This document shows, piece by piece, positions 11,068-22,218 of a DNA stretch of 64,000 nt (the first letter of the stretch is position 1; each line of letters opens with the position of its first letter). Origin of the DNA: Larix kaempferi (Eukaryota > Streptophyta > Pinopsida > Pinales > Pinaceae). The stretch covers positions 107,001 to 171,000 of the forward strand of contig BSBM01002077.1 of assembly GCA_027924585.1 (NCBI GenBank), read 5' to 3'. Under the pieces are notes generated by a model. The model was not told the DNA's origin, ran no database searches, and saw only the letters and a program-made list of their open reading frames with translations. A program made the translations under genes and the position numbers.

Positions 11068-12132
11068 CTATTCAATGCTAGAAAACTGAGGATCAATCCT
11101 TTGGGTTTGGAGATATGCGATAAATGTTCCATACCAAGGATATGAAGTTGCAATGAGGAATACATGTTCATCTACCCAAGTTTCAACAGATATAGTATCC
11201 TCTTTCTCAGAGGGTAACTCAAACATTAGTTCAGCAAATGCCAACGATTTCTTGGCTTTAGCATTTTTGAACTCGAGGTTGAATTCTTGCAAAATTACTA
11301 TCCATTTTGAATACTTGCCACCAATGATATGGCAGGACAAAATGTGTTTCATGGGGTTCATTTCAGCCACTATGGTCATTTTTCTTGGAAGTATGTAATG
11401 TCTAAGTCGTTGGACAGCATGAACTGCTGCCAAGGCTAACTTCTCAACCTGGGAATATATCAATTCAGGACCAGCAAGGCCCTTACTAAGATAGTAAATA
11501 GCATGCTCTTGTGAAGATTCATCTTCTTGTGCCAAGACCATTCCTATGGTGGAACTAGATGCTGCCAAATATAGCAAAAATTCTCTACTATAATTTGGCG
11601 GACTAAGTACCGGGGCAGAGACCAAAGATTTCTTGATTTCATCAAATGAACGTTGAGCTTGGTCATCACATATGAATAGTGCATCTTGTTTTAAGATACG
11701 CATGAAACCTTTATCTTTTTCAGCAAAATTCTCGACAAATCTTCTCAAGTAATTAGCTTTCTTTTGAAGGCTTTGAAGTTGTGTTATTGTTTTCGGGGAA
11801 GCCAACTGAAGTATTGCCTCAACCTTGATGGGATCCACCATAATCCCTTTTTTTGACACTATGAACCCAAGTAATCTCCCAGAATCCACACAAAACATGC
11901 ATTTATGTGGGTTTAACCTAATGTTATACTTGCAACATTGAACAAAGATGGCCCTTAAATGTGCACTATGTTCAGCTCTCCTTTTAGATTTGGCTGCCAA
12001 ATCATCAAGATAAACCTCAAAAATTTTCTTAATATCGTGAAATGCATGTGACATGGCTCTTTAAAAAGTAGCCCCGGCGTTTTTAAGGCCGAATGGCATT
12101 TTACGATATGCAAAAGTCTCCCAAGGGCATAT
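11068..12132 (-). pseudogene. G1 reverse transcriptase (C-terminal half) and gypsy RNase H
   Basis: Reading from the copia A junction gives CPWETFAYRKMPFGLKNAGATF, one stop, then MSHAFHDIKKIFEVYLDDLAAKS with the YLDD active site. LGFIVSKKGIMVDP and a connection region follow. The classical gypsy RNase H then reads FLLYLAASSSTIGMVLAQ, YYLSKGLAGPELIYSQVEKLALAAVHAVQRLRHYI. The first catalytic Asp of RNase H appears replaced (LAAS where SDxS-like residues are expected), so this domain may have been weak even before decay. Open for 328 codons from 12054. The first half of the enzyme lies at 19117-19800. Confidence 0.9.
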
Positions 12133-12739
12133 TGTTAAGATTTAATATTCTAAGACAGAAAATAGCAGCATTACATTCCATTTCACAATAATAGCATATA
12201 CAGGATCACTGAAGAAACAACAAGCACATCATAAACACAAGAGACACAGATTTATCCTGGGAAACCCTCATGGGGTAGAAAACCCAGCAAAGCTTCCTCA
12301 ATATAGATGACCAGCAATACACAAAGATGCAAACCAAAGACATGATCTCCTCCTCCACCATAGCAGACCTCTCCTCCACAAGTGCGCTATATTCTGAGTG
12401 AGGGAAGTGTGTGTATAATGAGGAACACACCTCCTCTATTTATACACATCTCCGACATGTACTTTATATTAATTAGGTCGGCCCCAACTTTACCACTGGG
12501 TTAAACACCCCACTACAACTGACTGGGTCGACCCCATTATGGTGGTCTAACAACCCTTTGACCCACATAACACATACAGGGCCGACCCCCACTAGGGAAG
12601 TCTAATAACCCAAGTTACCACATTCCGACGGAGGAATAAACGTCTCCAGATATACAATAAGATCTTCACGGAGGAATGAAACATCTCCAGAATAATAAAG
12701 TACAAATATAATATTCTTAGAAGTTACAATATTTCAACA
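12133..12739 (-). repeat. A 3' LTR
   Basis: TGTTAAGATTT to TTTCAACA on the plus strand, matching 18516-19116 almost base for base. A minus-strand TATAAATAG lies near 12437-12445 and is conserved in the partner. The target duplication CATAT precedes it. Confidence 0.92.
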
Positions 12740-12760
12740 CTCCCCCTTAACGAGAAGGAT
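12740..12760 (-). promoter_or_regulatory. A polypurine tract
   Basis: The minus strand reads CTCGTTAAGGGGGAG directly before the LTR start TGTTGAAATATT. The same tract precedes the LTR of element B at 44440-44454. Confidence 0.75.
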
Positions 12761-12949
12761 ATTATAACAACATCTGCACGAGCAAGGAGTCATCAACATC
12801 GTATATGATACATCTATAAATCATTGCCGAAGCTTTCTCAACATCATTAGTAACTCAAGCAGTTACTGGAACATCTTCAATACTAGAACATCAACATCTT
12901 CAGTACTAAGTCTTCATATTCTGCGGCAATCGAACAGCTACAGCAACAT

Positions 12950-13260
12950 CAACATTTGGATCCTCACGATCATCAGCATCGTCATCTCATGATCATCAGC
13001 ATTGTCATCACACGATCATCAGCATCGTCATCACACAATCATCAGCATCGTCATCACACGATCATCAGCATCATCATCACACGATCATCAACATCGTCAT
13101 CACATGATCATCAACATCGTCATCACATGATCATCAGCATCGTCATCTAGATCATCATGATCAGCAGCATCGTCATCTAGATCATCATGATCAACATCAT
13201 TGTCATCTAGATCATCACGATCAACAGCATCGTCATCTAGATCATCACGATCAACAACAT
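12950..13260. repeat. GATCATCAG-type simple repeat in A
   Basis: Repeats of GATCATCAGCATCGTCATCACAC (23-24 bp) grade into ATCTAGATCATCATGATCAG (about 33 bp) units. On the minus (sense) strand they encode Asp-rich peptide. They lie between RNase H and the 3' LTR. Confidence 0.85.
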
Positions 13261-13519
13261 CATCAATACAAGTATTAATATCATTAATACAAGTATCCTC
13301 ATCAATACAAGTATACATATCATCAATACAAGTATCCTCATCAATACAAGTATACATATCATCAATACAAGTATCCTCATCAATACAAGTATACATATCA
13401 TCAATACAAGTATCCTCATCAATACAAGTATCCTCATCAATACAAGTATACATATCATCAATACAAGTATCCTCATCAATAGAAGTATACACAATAGCAG
13501 CATACCCTGCAACACACAA
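13100..13519 (-). CDS. Asp-rich repeat ORF downstream of A pol
   Basis: 139 codons on the element sense strand, starting MCVAGYAAIV and continuing with CIDEDT and CIDDMYT repeats, then DRDDLDDD-type repeats. No known family. Copia B has an ORF at the same place whose start, MCGAGYVVVD, is clearly related, also followed by an Asp-rich run. Because the repeat units are multiples of three, an open frame is expected by chance. Coding is therefore uncertain, and only the shared start hints at more. Confidence 0.25.
   Translation of the reverse strand: MCVAGYAAIVYTSIDEDTCIDDMYTCIDEDTCIDEDTCIDDMYTCIDEDTCIDDMYTCIDEDTCIDDMYTCIDEDTCINDINTCIDDVVDRDDLDDDAVDRDDLDDNDVDHDDLDDDAADHDDLDDDADDHVMTMLMIM
13259..13495. 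repeat. 39-bp higher-order minisatellite in A
   Basis: Alternating 18-bp (ATCAATACAAGTATCCTC) and 21-bp (ATCAATACAAGTATACATATC) units, about six rounds. Both unit lengths are multiples of three, so frames stay open on both strands. Confidence 0.88.
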
Positions 13520-13557
13520 GATCCTATTACGGGATGATCAATCCCTCTCACTTTAGG

Positions 13558-14000
13558 ACATAGGTCCAAGGATGATACAATCCTGATCTGCTTACGGGAT
13601 GATTAGTCCCTCTCAATTTAAGACATCTCTCATGTCTATGGATGATGCAATCCAGATCAACTTACAAGATGATCAATCCTTATCATTTTAAGACACCTCA
13701 TCATGTCTAAGGATGATGCAATCCCGAATCAGCTTATAGGATGATTAGTCCTTATCACTTTAATACATCTCACCATGTCTAGGGACGATGCAATCCCGAA
13801 TCAGCTTACATGATGATTAGTCCTTATCAATTTAAGACATCTCACCATGTCTAGAGACGATGCAATCCCAATCTACTTACAAGATGATTAATCCTTATCA
13901 CTTTAGGACATAAGTCCAAGGATGATGTAATCCTAATCTGCTTACGGGATGATCAATCCCTATCACTTTAGGACATGAGTCCAAGGACGATGCAATCCGG
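13558..14000. repeat. 65-72-bp minisatellite in A
   Basis: Six or more imperfect units built around GGATGATGCAATCC, CTTACRGGATGATTAGTCC and a TTTAGGACAT end. Related motifs recur singly at 14450-14610 and, reverse-complemented, in element B near 29870-30050. The stretch 14000-14640 holds further degenerate relatives of the B repeats and nothing coding. Confidence 0.82.
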
Positions 14001-14715
14001 TCACATACATTTTGAACCAAGCATTCAGGGACGATGCAATCCCAACCACAGTGCCAGTTCTTTTTCATACTGGATGTGACCTAGATTAAACCTAGGATTT
14101 TATCACCTGTGAATGATCACCTGCTGCAGTCCAGGGGCGAAAATTACATCATTACAGGACCTGCAAATGATCACTTGCTGCTACACTAAGCATTCCAGGA
14201 GTGAACATTACATCATTCCAGTCAACCACAGAGCCAGTACTATTTCAACTGGGGTGTGACCTAGATCAAATCTAGGATTTACAACCTGTGAATGATCACC
14301 TGCTAATCTAGGAGAAAACATTACATCATTACAAGTTTCGTGAATGATCACCCACTGCTAAGTAGTCCAGGAGCGCACATTACATCATTCACCAACATCT
14401 TTCTCGAAGACAAGAGTCTGCGGATCAATTCAGGGACCGAAGTCCGAGGATGATACAATCCCTGTCATCCACTAAGGACCACTTCTCGTAGACATATGTC
14501 TATGGATCACTTTAGGACTGAAGTCCATGGATGATACAATCCTCTTACTCTCAGAGACATCTGTCTGTGGATCACTTTAGGACTGAAGTCCACGGATGAT
14601 ACAATCCTCTTATCGTCCACAAAGTCTAAGGACCATTTCATCGACCTCATCGTCGGAACAGGTAACCTCATCATCAACCTCATCGTTGGAACAGGTAGCC
14701 TCATCATCGACCATA

Positions 14716-15803
14716 TCACTCCCCCTTTCGAGGAGGGTCCTTCTGAACTACACCAAGCTTGTCTCAGAAATACTCAACCTTTACTTGAGATAGAGGTTTG
14801 GTCAACACATTAGCAACTTGTTCGTCAGTGCTCACATACTCGAGCTTGATAGCTCCTTTATGCACCATATCCTGTATATAGAAATATCAGATCTCTATGC
14901 GCTTTGACTTATCATGGAACACTGGATTCTCTATCATCTTGATACAACTCTAGTTGTCACACAGGATCACAGTGGATTCCATCTCTAAGTCAAACAATCT
15001 TGATAACAACTTCTGAATCCATACCGCTTCACAACTAGCAGAGAAAGCAACTATATATAAATTCTGCTTCAGCTATGCTGAGAGCCACTCTAGACTACTT
15101 CTTTCTAGACCACGAGATCATGGCAGATCCCAGACAATAACATCCACCCGATGTGCTCTTCCTGTCTGATACACTTCCTGCCCAATCAGCGTTTGTGTAG
15201 TCATACAATCTGAAGTCATGATCTCCAAGATAACATAGATCAAAATCTATCGTACCCTTTAGGTACCTCATCACATGCTTTGCAGCTATCAGGTGAACAT
15301 GCCTAGGTTCCACTAGATACCGACTCAAGGTGTTCAAAACAAAGCATATATCTGACCTAGTATTTGTTAGATACATCAATGACCCAATAATTTGTCTGTA
15401 CAGAGTTATATACACTAACTCTGATGAGTCATCCGCTAACAGCTTCAAGTTGGAATCCATGAGAGTGGCCATTCCAACACATCAATTCCTTTTAATATTT
15501 CTCAGCATACTTTCCCTGGTTGAGAAAGATTACTTCTGAGCCTTGCCATACTTCTAGACCTAGGAAGTAATGCATCAATCTAAGATCTTTCATTTTCATT
15601 TCTGCAGCCATCTATCTGTGCCATCTCTCGTCAGATGGGTCTACTGATATGAGCCTCAATATCATTCGAACTTTATGGTGAGTTCCTTCTTGCATCCATG
15701 TCATCTGTGTATAGAAACCATATTCAACCTTGTAGCAAGGGTTGAGATCCACATCACCCATGGTGATCATTAAGCTCATCAATTGACTATCGATCCTGGG
15801 CAC
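14716..15803 (-). pseudogene. A copia reverse transcriptase end and RNase H
   Basis: A YTDDM box (one frame off, near 15705) is followed by MKMKDLRLMHYFLGLEVW and NQGKYAE. Copia RNase H begins at GSLMYLTNTRSDICFVLNTLSRY. The 125-codon open stretch 15095-15472 includes KHVMRYLKGTIDF, YTNADWAGSVSDRKSTSGGC and ISWSRKK. Beyond it, frameshifted pieces give CEAVWIQKLL, VILCDN and DEQVANVLTKPLS down to about 14716. Multiple stops and shifts make it non-functional. These are the same residues seen in B (28749-29421) and D (38601-39272). Confidence 0.87.
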
Positions 15804-16019
15804 CCATATAGAACCTGATTCACACTTCTTCTTTAATTACACCATTTAATAGAATGGTATTATCTAGCCACTTGGAGCAAACATCTCATCATGATTTTTC
15901 TTCCTCTTTCTAAGATAATCTTCTAGCCACGAGCCTTCTATATTTTGTTTGATTTGTAAATCTTCTTGTTAAACATCCATCACTTGTTCGGTGTTCATCA
16001 TTCTTCATGATCTTTCCTA

Positions 16020-17310
16020 CAAATCAAAATTAAGTACATGATTAGTAATATTTCATACTCATGAAATCATGTTGACATGATAACCTATTATGCATACAGA
16101 TATCATTTACATAGTTATGCAACTATCTTGACCAATACTTTGGCACAACACTTTTCCATATCCTGTATGCATACAGTGGCTATCTATATGCCTTCCATCT
16201 CTACCAGAACATACTATCGAGAGTGTGCACAGCTCTCAACATGTCAGCAAAGAGGTTTCATTCTAGAAAAGCAACAATGGAATGTTTCTCCAACTTACCA
16301 ATCATATGTATGTTAGTAGTATATTGTTTAATGCTCTATGAATGTTTACACTTAGCATGATATATTCTAGGAATACAAATATGCATACAACCTATTACAA
16401 GCAATAACAACTCAAATACTTATCTTTTATGTTTGTGTGGTTGCCTCCCACTTGATCTTCTATATGTCTTTTGAACTTCTATTCATTATGTACCACTGTG
16501 CATGCTCAAGTGTCATCCTCATGATCTCATCCACAAACATACATTCATTAGTATATTCTCAATATTATCAAAACATTATAGTTCTAAATAGTCTTGAATA
16601 TGTATGATTATAGATAATATTCAAGGTTTCAGGGAAGTCTTCTTTTACTCATGCATATTCTTGTTTGATCTGGTTAGTTAAATCATCAATCAGGATATGA
16701 GGCATAATACTCATAAACCCTTGATTACTAACTTTATGAATAAGCATAACCAATCATACCAAGTATAATTATATAAGGGATACTAACACAAGGTAAGATT
16801 CTAACTTGACACAGGAAAACATACCTGGATTAGTATACTTGCTTAGCTATGTCTAACATACCTAATCAATATCTTCTTTGTTCTCTTTAATGATTTAGAG
16901 ATCTTGTTCTGGAACCTGCATATCTCATAGGTTAAGCATAATAGAACAAAGTCATACATACCTCGTAAGTAGAACTTCTATGTGATCAAGGATTATGGAT
17001 GAGTCTTTGTCTTCATGTTGTCATGGTCATGGAACTTGATTTGTCTTTCATGATGTACCTGTATCTTGTTAGCAGACAACATCAACCTCATACAACACCA
17101 CAGTGCATTAGTACAATCATATAACCCTAATCAATGAATGTCTTATATCATTAACATGTATTCATACTTTTATTAGGATGATAAGACAAATATAACATTA
17201 ATCAAGATTGTACTAATCTCAATAATATGAAGACAAACATTTTATAAACTTAATCAAGAATCAGATTTCAAGACATACCTGTATCTCCTTAAGTCATACC
17301 TATCGAGATT
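16020..17310 (-). other. Non-coding core of A with splice-like junctions
   Basis: About 1.3 kb occupies the place of gag-protease-integrase. On the sense (minus) strand it shows alternating acceptor-like and donor-like sites: GATACAG then GTATGTC (near 17275), AAGATACAG then GTACATC (near 17060), TTACGAG then GTATGTA (near 16965), TATGCAG then GTTCCAG (near 16915), AATCCAG then GTATGTT (near 16825). It ends with TTTGATTTGTAG then GAAAGATC near 16020. The same blocks recur in B and the last acceptor also in D. No protein family recognised. Confidence 0.6.
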
Positions 17311-18503
17311 TCTTGTAGTCTTCTTATGTAAGGCCTTAGCCTCAACTCCCCCTAAAAGTTGATCTGGAGCTTAATTAGGGTTTGTTAGAGAAACCCTTTC
17401 AATCTTTTACTTTCACACTTCTGAATGGATGGAAGGATGTGTCTTGCTGAGCTGATCAAACTTGCATACTTCAATTTTGAAATCTCCAAAATTTGACCCC
17501 TCAAAATTGCCTTTGAAACTTCTGGATCTTCTGGATAGGATCCCGAACTAGGTTTTGATGAAGCCCACCCTTCTTCCCAATCAAAAGGTTCGATCCAAGG
17601 CTCTAAACTCTTATTTTTCTGAGGAGCTTCCAGCTGTGTTCACAGACTTCAAAATTTCCAACTTTTGCTGAAGCCCTAATTTTCCATCTTTCCGATCAAA
17701 ATCCCGAATTGGGGTTTGATCAAGCCCGGTCTTCTACCCAACCAAAAAATTCGATCTGGGTATCTAAATTTCGATTTTCCTGAGTATCATTCAGCCATGG
17801 ACTCCGATTCCAAAAATTCTAACTTTCTCCGAAACCCTAAATTCCGGAAGCCATGAATGGAGGTGCTCCAAAAATAATTATGTTTTGGAAGAAATATGTA
17901 CCTGATTCTTTCTACTATAACTCCGAATTTTTTGATCCACAGGGTCTGAAAACTTTTTTTGTGGTAGCCTGACCTGTCATATTTCCATCCCGATAGGTCT
18001 TACCTCAATTGGATTTTCTAAGAGATTGTTATGCCAAGTGTCGCAATGTGACCTGTTTATGGGATAAAACAGGAGAGTGAAATTGTATGGCGTGCCACAT
18101 GTCACTGGTTCAACTTCGGCCTCTGAACAAGTTTCCTGAGATAGTACAGTCTGTGTAATACCTGTCACTTTTTACAAAATTTTATTTGGAGCTTCCTAGC
18201 CCAAGTTATGACCTTTTTTCCAAGGTCACTTGATTATGACTGAGATCTGGAAGAGGCAGAAACCCTAACTTGTATTGATCATAAATAACAAAGTACAATG
18301 AATCTGAGGGTACCCTTTGGATACAAGGTATATGGGGATGTTTTCTATGACTTGTAAACGTTTCAGATCCTGAACCTTTGCCAAAATGGATTTATAGTGA
18401 AAGTTCCACGATGACTGGTTTTTGCTATATAAAACCCTAACCTTCAAATTGTCTCAAGAGAAGCAAGTGTCGTAAGTGCCATACATTGCCTTCCTTCAGG
18501 TTA
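17311..18503 (-). other. A 5' leader with stub of gag
   Basis: Leader sequence from the primer site to the non-coding core. Near 17315-17345 a short piece reads like the EAKALHKK segment of Gag that is intact in D at about 42310. The rest of gag is deleted. Sequence shared with the D leader (three related blocks with TTCGATC and CCAGCTG motifs) shows A and D to be one family. Confidence 0.65.
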
Positions 18504-18515
18504 GATCTGATGCCA
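18504..18515 (-). promoter_or_regulatory. A primer-binding site
   Basis: The minus strand reads TGGCATCAGATC immediately after the LTR end, two differences from the Met-tRNA-type TGGTATCAGAGC seen in D. Confidence 0.78.
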
Positions 18516-19116
18516 TGTTAAGATTTAATATTCTAAGACATAAAATAGCAGCATTACATTCCATTTCACAATAATAGCAGGATCACTGAAGAAACAACAA
18601 GCATAACATAAACACAAGAGACACAGATTTATCCTGGGAAACCCTCATGGGGTAGAAAACCCAGCAAAGCTTCCTCAATATAGATGACCAGCAATACACA
18701 AATATGAAAACCAAAGACATGATCTCCTCCTCCACCATAGCAGACCTCTCCTCCACAAGTGCGTTATATTCTGAGTGAGGGAAGTGTGTGTATAATGAAG
18801 AACACACCTCCTCTATTTATACACATCTCCGACATGTACTTTATATTAACTAGGTGGGCCTCAACTTTACCACTGGGTTAAACACCCCACTACAACTGAC
18901 TGAGACAACCCCACTAGGGTGGTCTAACAACCCTTTGACCCACATAACACATACAGGGCCAACCCCCACTAGGGAAGTCTAATAACCCAAGTTACCACAT
19001 TCCAACGGAGGAATAAACATCTCCAGATATACATTAAGATCTTCACAGAGGAATGAAACATCTCCGGAATAATAAAGTACAAATATGATATTCTTAGAAG
19101 TTACAATATTTCAACA
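18516..19116 (-). repeat. A 5' LTR
   Basis: 601 bp, partner of 12133-12739. A minus-strand TATAAATAG near 18815 is the likely promoter. A CATAT duplication follows at 19117-19121. Confidence 0.92.
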
Positions 19117-19800
19117 CATATGAAGGTTGTTTTATGTTGTTCCTCCTCTTTGATCTGGATTTGGTTGTAACCGGAGAATCCATTCATGAATGAAAAGATT
19201 TCGTTCCCGGCACATTCATCTATAATCTGATCGATAAAGGGTGTGGGATAGTTGTCTTTGGGACAAGCCAAATTGAGATCCCGAAAGTCAGTACAGACCC
19301 GGATAGTTCCTCATTTTTTGTTAACGGGAACAGGATTGGATACCCATTCAATTAAAGGAACAAGATAGATGAATCCATCTTTCAAAAGCTTTTCGACCTC
19401 TGCTTTAATGGCAGCTGATTTCTTAGGATTGACTGGTCTTAGTTTCTGTCACACTGGTTTAACATTATCGTATGTTTGTATCTCATGTTCAACGATGCTG
19501 GGATCGATACCCGGCATTTCTTCATACGACCAAGCGAACACATCGCGAAACTCTTTGAATAGAGAAGTGTAATGTATGACCTCTTCTGGAGAACAATCTG
19601 CACCTATATTGATTTCTTCAACAATGTTAGGTTTAATGGATATATCAATTGGGATAGTTTTTTAAATGTTTGCCAAATTTGCTTCCAAACTCACATTGTG
19701 TGTTTGGATGGGGCATTGGTATTTTTCCATCTTATCATAGAGGTAAATATATTCAGGTTTGACCTCTAATGAGTCTAGTTTCGGAAGAAATGATGATTTG
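19117..19800 (-). pseudogene. G1 reverse transcriptase, N-terminal half
   Basis: The minus strand reads SLFKEFRDVFAWSYEEMPGIDP, then the fingers/palm blocks NPVPVNKK, stop, GTIRVCTDFRDLNLACPKDNYPTP (catalytic Asp region) and FMNGFSGYNQIQI, ending at HKTTFI where copia A is inserted. CPWETFAYRK on the other side of A (12128) completes the block, and the CATAT duplication falls inside it. At least two stops are present. The N-terminal extension before the fingers is typical of Tat and Athila elements. Confidence 0.87.
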
Positions 19801-20355
19801 TGATGCATGTTCTCCCATGGTCATTCTAAGATATTCATGACTTCAAGGATGGATTCATCCGATGAAAAAGTTTGATTCACGATGTCATGGGTGTGGGCAG
19901 TATTAATGGCCCATATGGGTGAAGTATAGGGATCATATTCCTCCATCTTGGAAGGATTTTGATCCAAGTCTGTCGAAGCCATTTGAATAGATTGATAAGA
20001 AAATTTCTACGGCAGAAAGGGGTACACTACTCTCAGTTTCACTATGTGGCATAGAAGTGGGTATATTTCCATCACTTTTTTCAACTAAGATGTTCTCTTG
20101 GGAGGCTCCCTCTGATGAGGTGGAGCCAACTTCTAATATGGAGTTAGAAAAAACTTTTAATGGAAATTATACTTCTGATGTAATGGTGAAAATGGGAGCA
20201 GTACTAGGGGTCGATACTAGTGATGGAATTGCGAAAGTTCCCATGAGGGATGAATATTTGAACATTTCTACCCCAATATATTGAATCGTCATTTTTGAAT
20301 CCCCTACAAAAGGCACATTCGATTGAAGGCCAGTTTCGGGTGTGCAGTAGTCTAG
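19801..20355 (-). other. G1 protease to reverse transcriptase linker
   Basis: Continues in broken frames from the protease. Ser/Thr-rich readable stretches (SEGASQENILVEKSDGN, PHSETESSVPLSAVE) have no recognised domain. The length is usual for Tat polyproteins. Confidence 0.55.
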
Positions 20356-21588
20356 TTAATCGATCATGATAATATTCCCTTGGTGGGGGGACCGAATGAC
20401 TCGGAATATTGAAGACACTGCAGTTGTCATCTTATGTATCCAACTACGTCCCAATAGAAAATTGTAATATATGGGTGAATCCACAACCTCAACATCTACT
20501 TGAACTGTTTTACCTCCCAGTTCAACTAGGAAAGCCATGATAAGTCCATGAGGTGGGAACAAATGACCATCAAATGCTTTGAGTATTGTATGGGATGGTA
20601 CTAGGGTGGGTGATCCCAAATCTTTCCAACATGTTAGTGACATGACACAAGTTGATGCTCCTTCATCCACAACGGTTCGAAAAATGTTCTTACCATGTGA
20701 ACTCACTTTGATATTAAATGCAATTTGTGAGGGAAGCCTACATGTGGACTGTTCTAAGTCAAAAGTGATCAAATTACTGTAAGATGGATTGATAGGACCA
20801 ATAGCAAACAATAGTGCCTTTCTTTGAGCAAGACAACTTTGCAATACTTCCAAGGCAGACATTGCACAAGGAGCTTGAGCTAAGTCTTCAACCACATTGT
20901 AGTTTTGAGCAGCGCGCATGTTAGGATTGTGTGTCGTTCTACGGAAAACCCCTTTTGGAGGTCGAGGTACTGTGTCTATAGTTGGTTTCTCAATGGTGAG
21001 AGAACCACTAGGTGAAGAGCCAATTGTTTCAGCATCTTTTGAAGGTATGTCATAAGAATGAGCCCTTGTTTGAATGTTTATTTCATGTTCATCGATTGTA
21101 AAAATATTAGCATTGGGTGGATTGCCCCCTTGTGGGGGGTTTGGCTGGTTTCCTCCTAGTGGAGGTATCAGTGCCGCAGTAACCATATGTTGTTGTTGGG
21201 GGAAAGGTTGAGTTAGGACGGCAGGTGGTTTTTTCCCTCCTCGTTGTGCCAACATTCGATGAATATCATCCATGTGAGGACAATGATGAGTAGGATGATC
21301 CCCTTGGAAAATTTTGCAAGGGTACTTGTTTTTTCGATTTTCATGATTGCCTCCAGGAGGATTATTCACCTTAGGTGCATCTCCTGTCCCAAAATTAGCA
21401 TTGGGCTTCTTCTTCTGTTTCTTCTTTTTCCCTTTAGGGTCCACAGTTTGAACCATAAGTACTTCAGAAGTTTGGGTGGGAGTTGCAGATTGTTGTGTTG
21501 TCTGGCCAGCTATGGGTTGCGGATTTTGAACCGACATTTGTCCCAATTGTTGGGTAATCTGTTCAAGTTGGTTTACGGATCCAATCAC
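20356..21588 (-). pseudogene. G1 Gag C-terminal region and aspartic protease
   Basis: Open for 410 codons. The first third is Gln-rich and Lys-rich (KGKKKKQKKKPN). A degenerate zinc-finger-like CKIFQGDHPTHHCPHM follows around residues 90-110, in which the second expected Cys is Phe. A Pro/Asn-rich stretch comes next. The protease reads FRTVVDEGASTCVMSLTCW near residue 310 and ends with YYNFLLGRSWIHKM, the Tat-type protease signature. It would cleave the polyprotein. This is the longest undamaged coding stretch in G1. Confidence 0.88.
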
Positions 21589-21636
21589 ACCATCAGTATG
21601 AGGTCCTTTTGGCGGCCTAGTTGGATCAGACGCAGG

Positions 21637-22194
21637 TCATATAGCATGAGGTAGTAAATCATAAAGTGTGCCTGATTGGGAATATATCAAATCCATCTGG
21701 TGAGCACTCTGAATGAGTTGTTCTTCAGTCATGGCTCCTGACATGGCTACATCTTTATCAAGAGTAGGTAATAGGGATTTTATGAACCAATCTGCTAAGA
21801 TTTGATCAGGGATTTCAGCTTTTATAAGCCTTCGGCACCTCCTCCACTCGTGGATGTGATCCGACATGTGAGTAGCGGTGGATTTCCTAAGTGAAGTTAA
21901 AAGTTCCGTTCCTATCTCATAGCGGATAGGTAATTGAAAATTTTTCAGAAAGACCATAGCTAAAGATGAAAATTCTGTGAAAGTATTGCATGGCAATTCA
22001 ATGTACCAATTCGCAGCAATTCCCGTTAGGGTCAGCTGAAACAACCTTAACCTAACACTATCATCAACTAGGGAATTGGATGAACAATGGAAATGGAATG
22101 TCATCACATGATTTGATGGGTCTTCCCCTGGTTTTTCGTCAAACTTGGGTATGTCTAAGGGTAGTTTAGTTGGTATAGTTGGCCACCCATTCAA
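21637..22194 (-). pseudogene. G1 Gag capsid domain
   Basis: Retrotrans_gag-type capsid core: PKFDEKPGEDPSNHVMTF, LFQLTLTGIAANWYIELP, the LRKSTATHMSDHIHEWRR region and AMTEEQLIQSAHQMDL. The protein would form the particle shell. A stop between LPHAI and PASDPTRPPK separates it from the downstream 410-codon frame. Another at 22218 separates it from the repeat region upstream. All three frames are consecutive parts of one Gag. Confidence 0.87.
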
Positions 22195-22218
22195 ATGTAG
22201 AACAGGGTCATTAGTCAG

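Larger units (their letters stand above)
12133..19116 (-). mobile_element. A: deletion-derivative Ty1/copia inserted in G1 reverse transcriptase
   Basis: 6.98 kb with LTRs of about 600 bp (12133-12739 and 18516-19116), a perfect 5-bp duplication CATAT (12128-12132 and 19117-19121), a tRNA primer site and a polypurine tract, so it is a bona fide insertion. Inside it has only the last part of copia pol (reverse transcriptase end and RNase H, 14716-15803). The gag start, protease and integrase are missing, and about 1.3 kb of non-coding sequence lies in their place. The same reduced structure recurs in element B, so the reduced form itself seems to have been mobile, presumably using proteins from fuller relatives. 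Confidence 0.92.

Noticed and set aside
13200-13569. Open frames on both strands through the 18/21-bp minisatellite
   Set aside because: Units are multiples of three, so all frames without a stop in the unit stay open. This is not evidence of coding.
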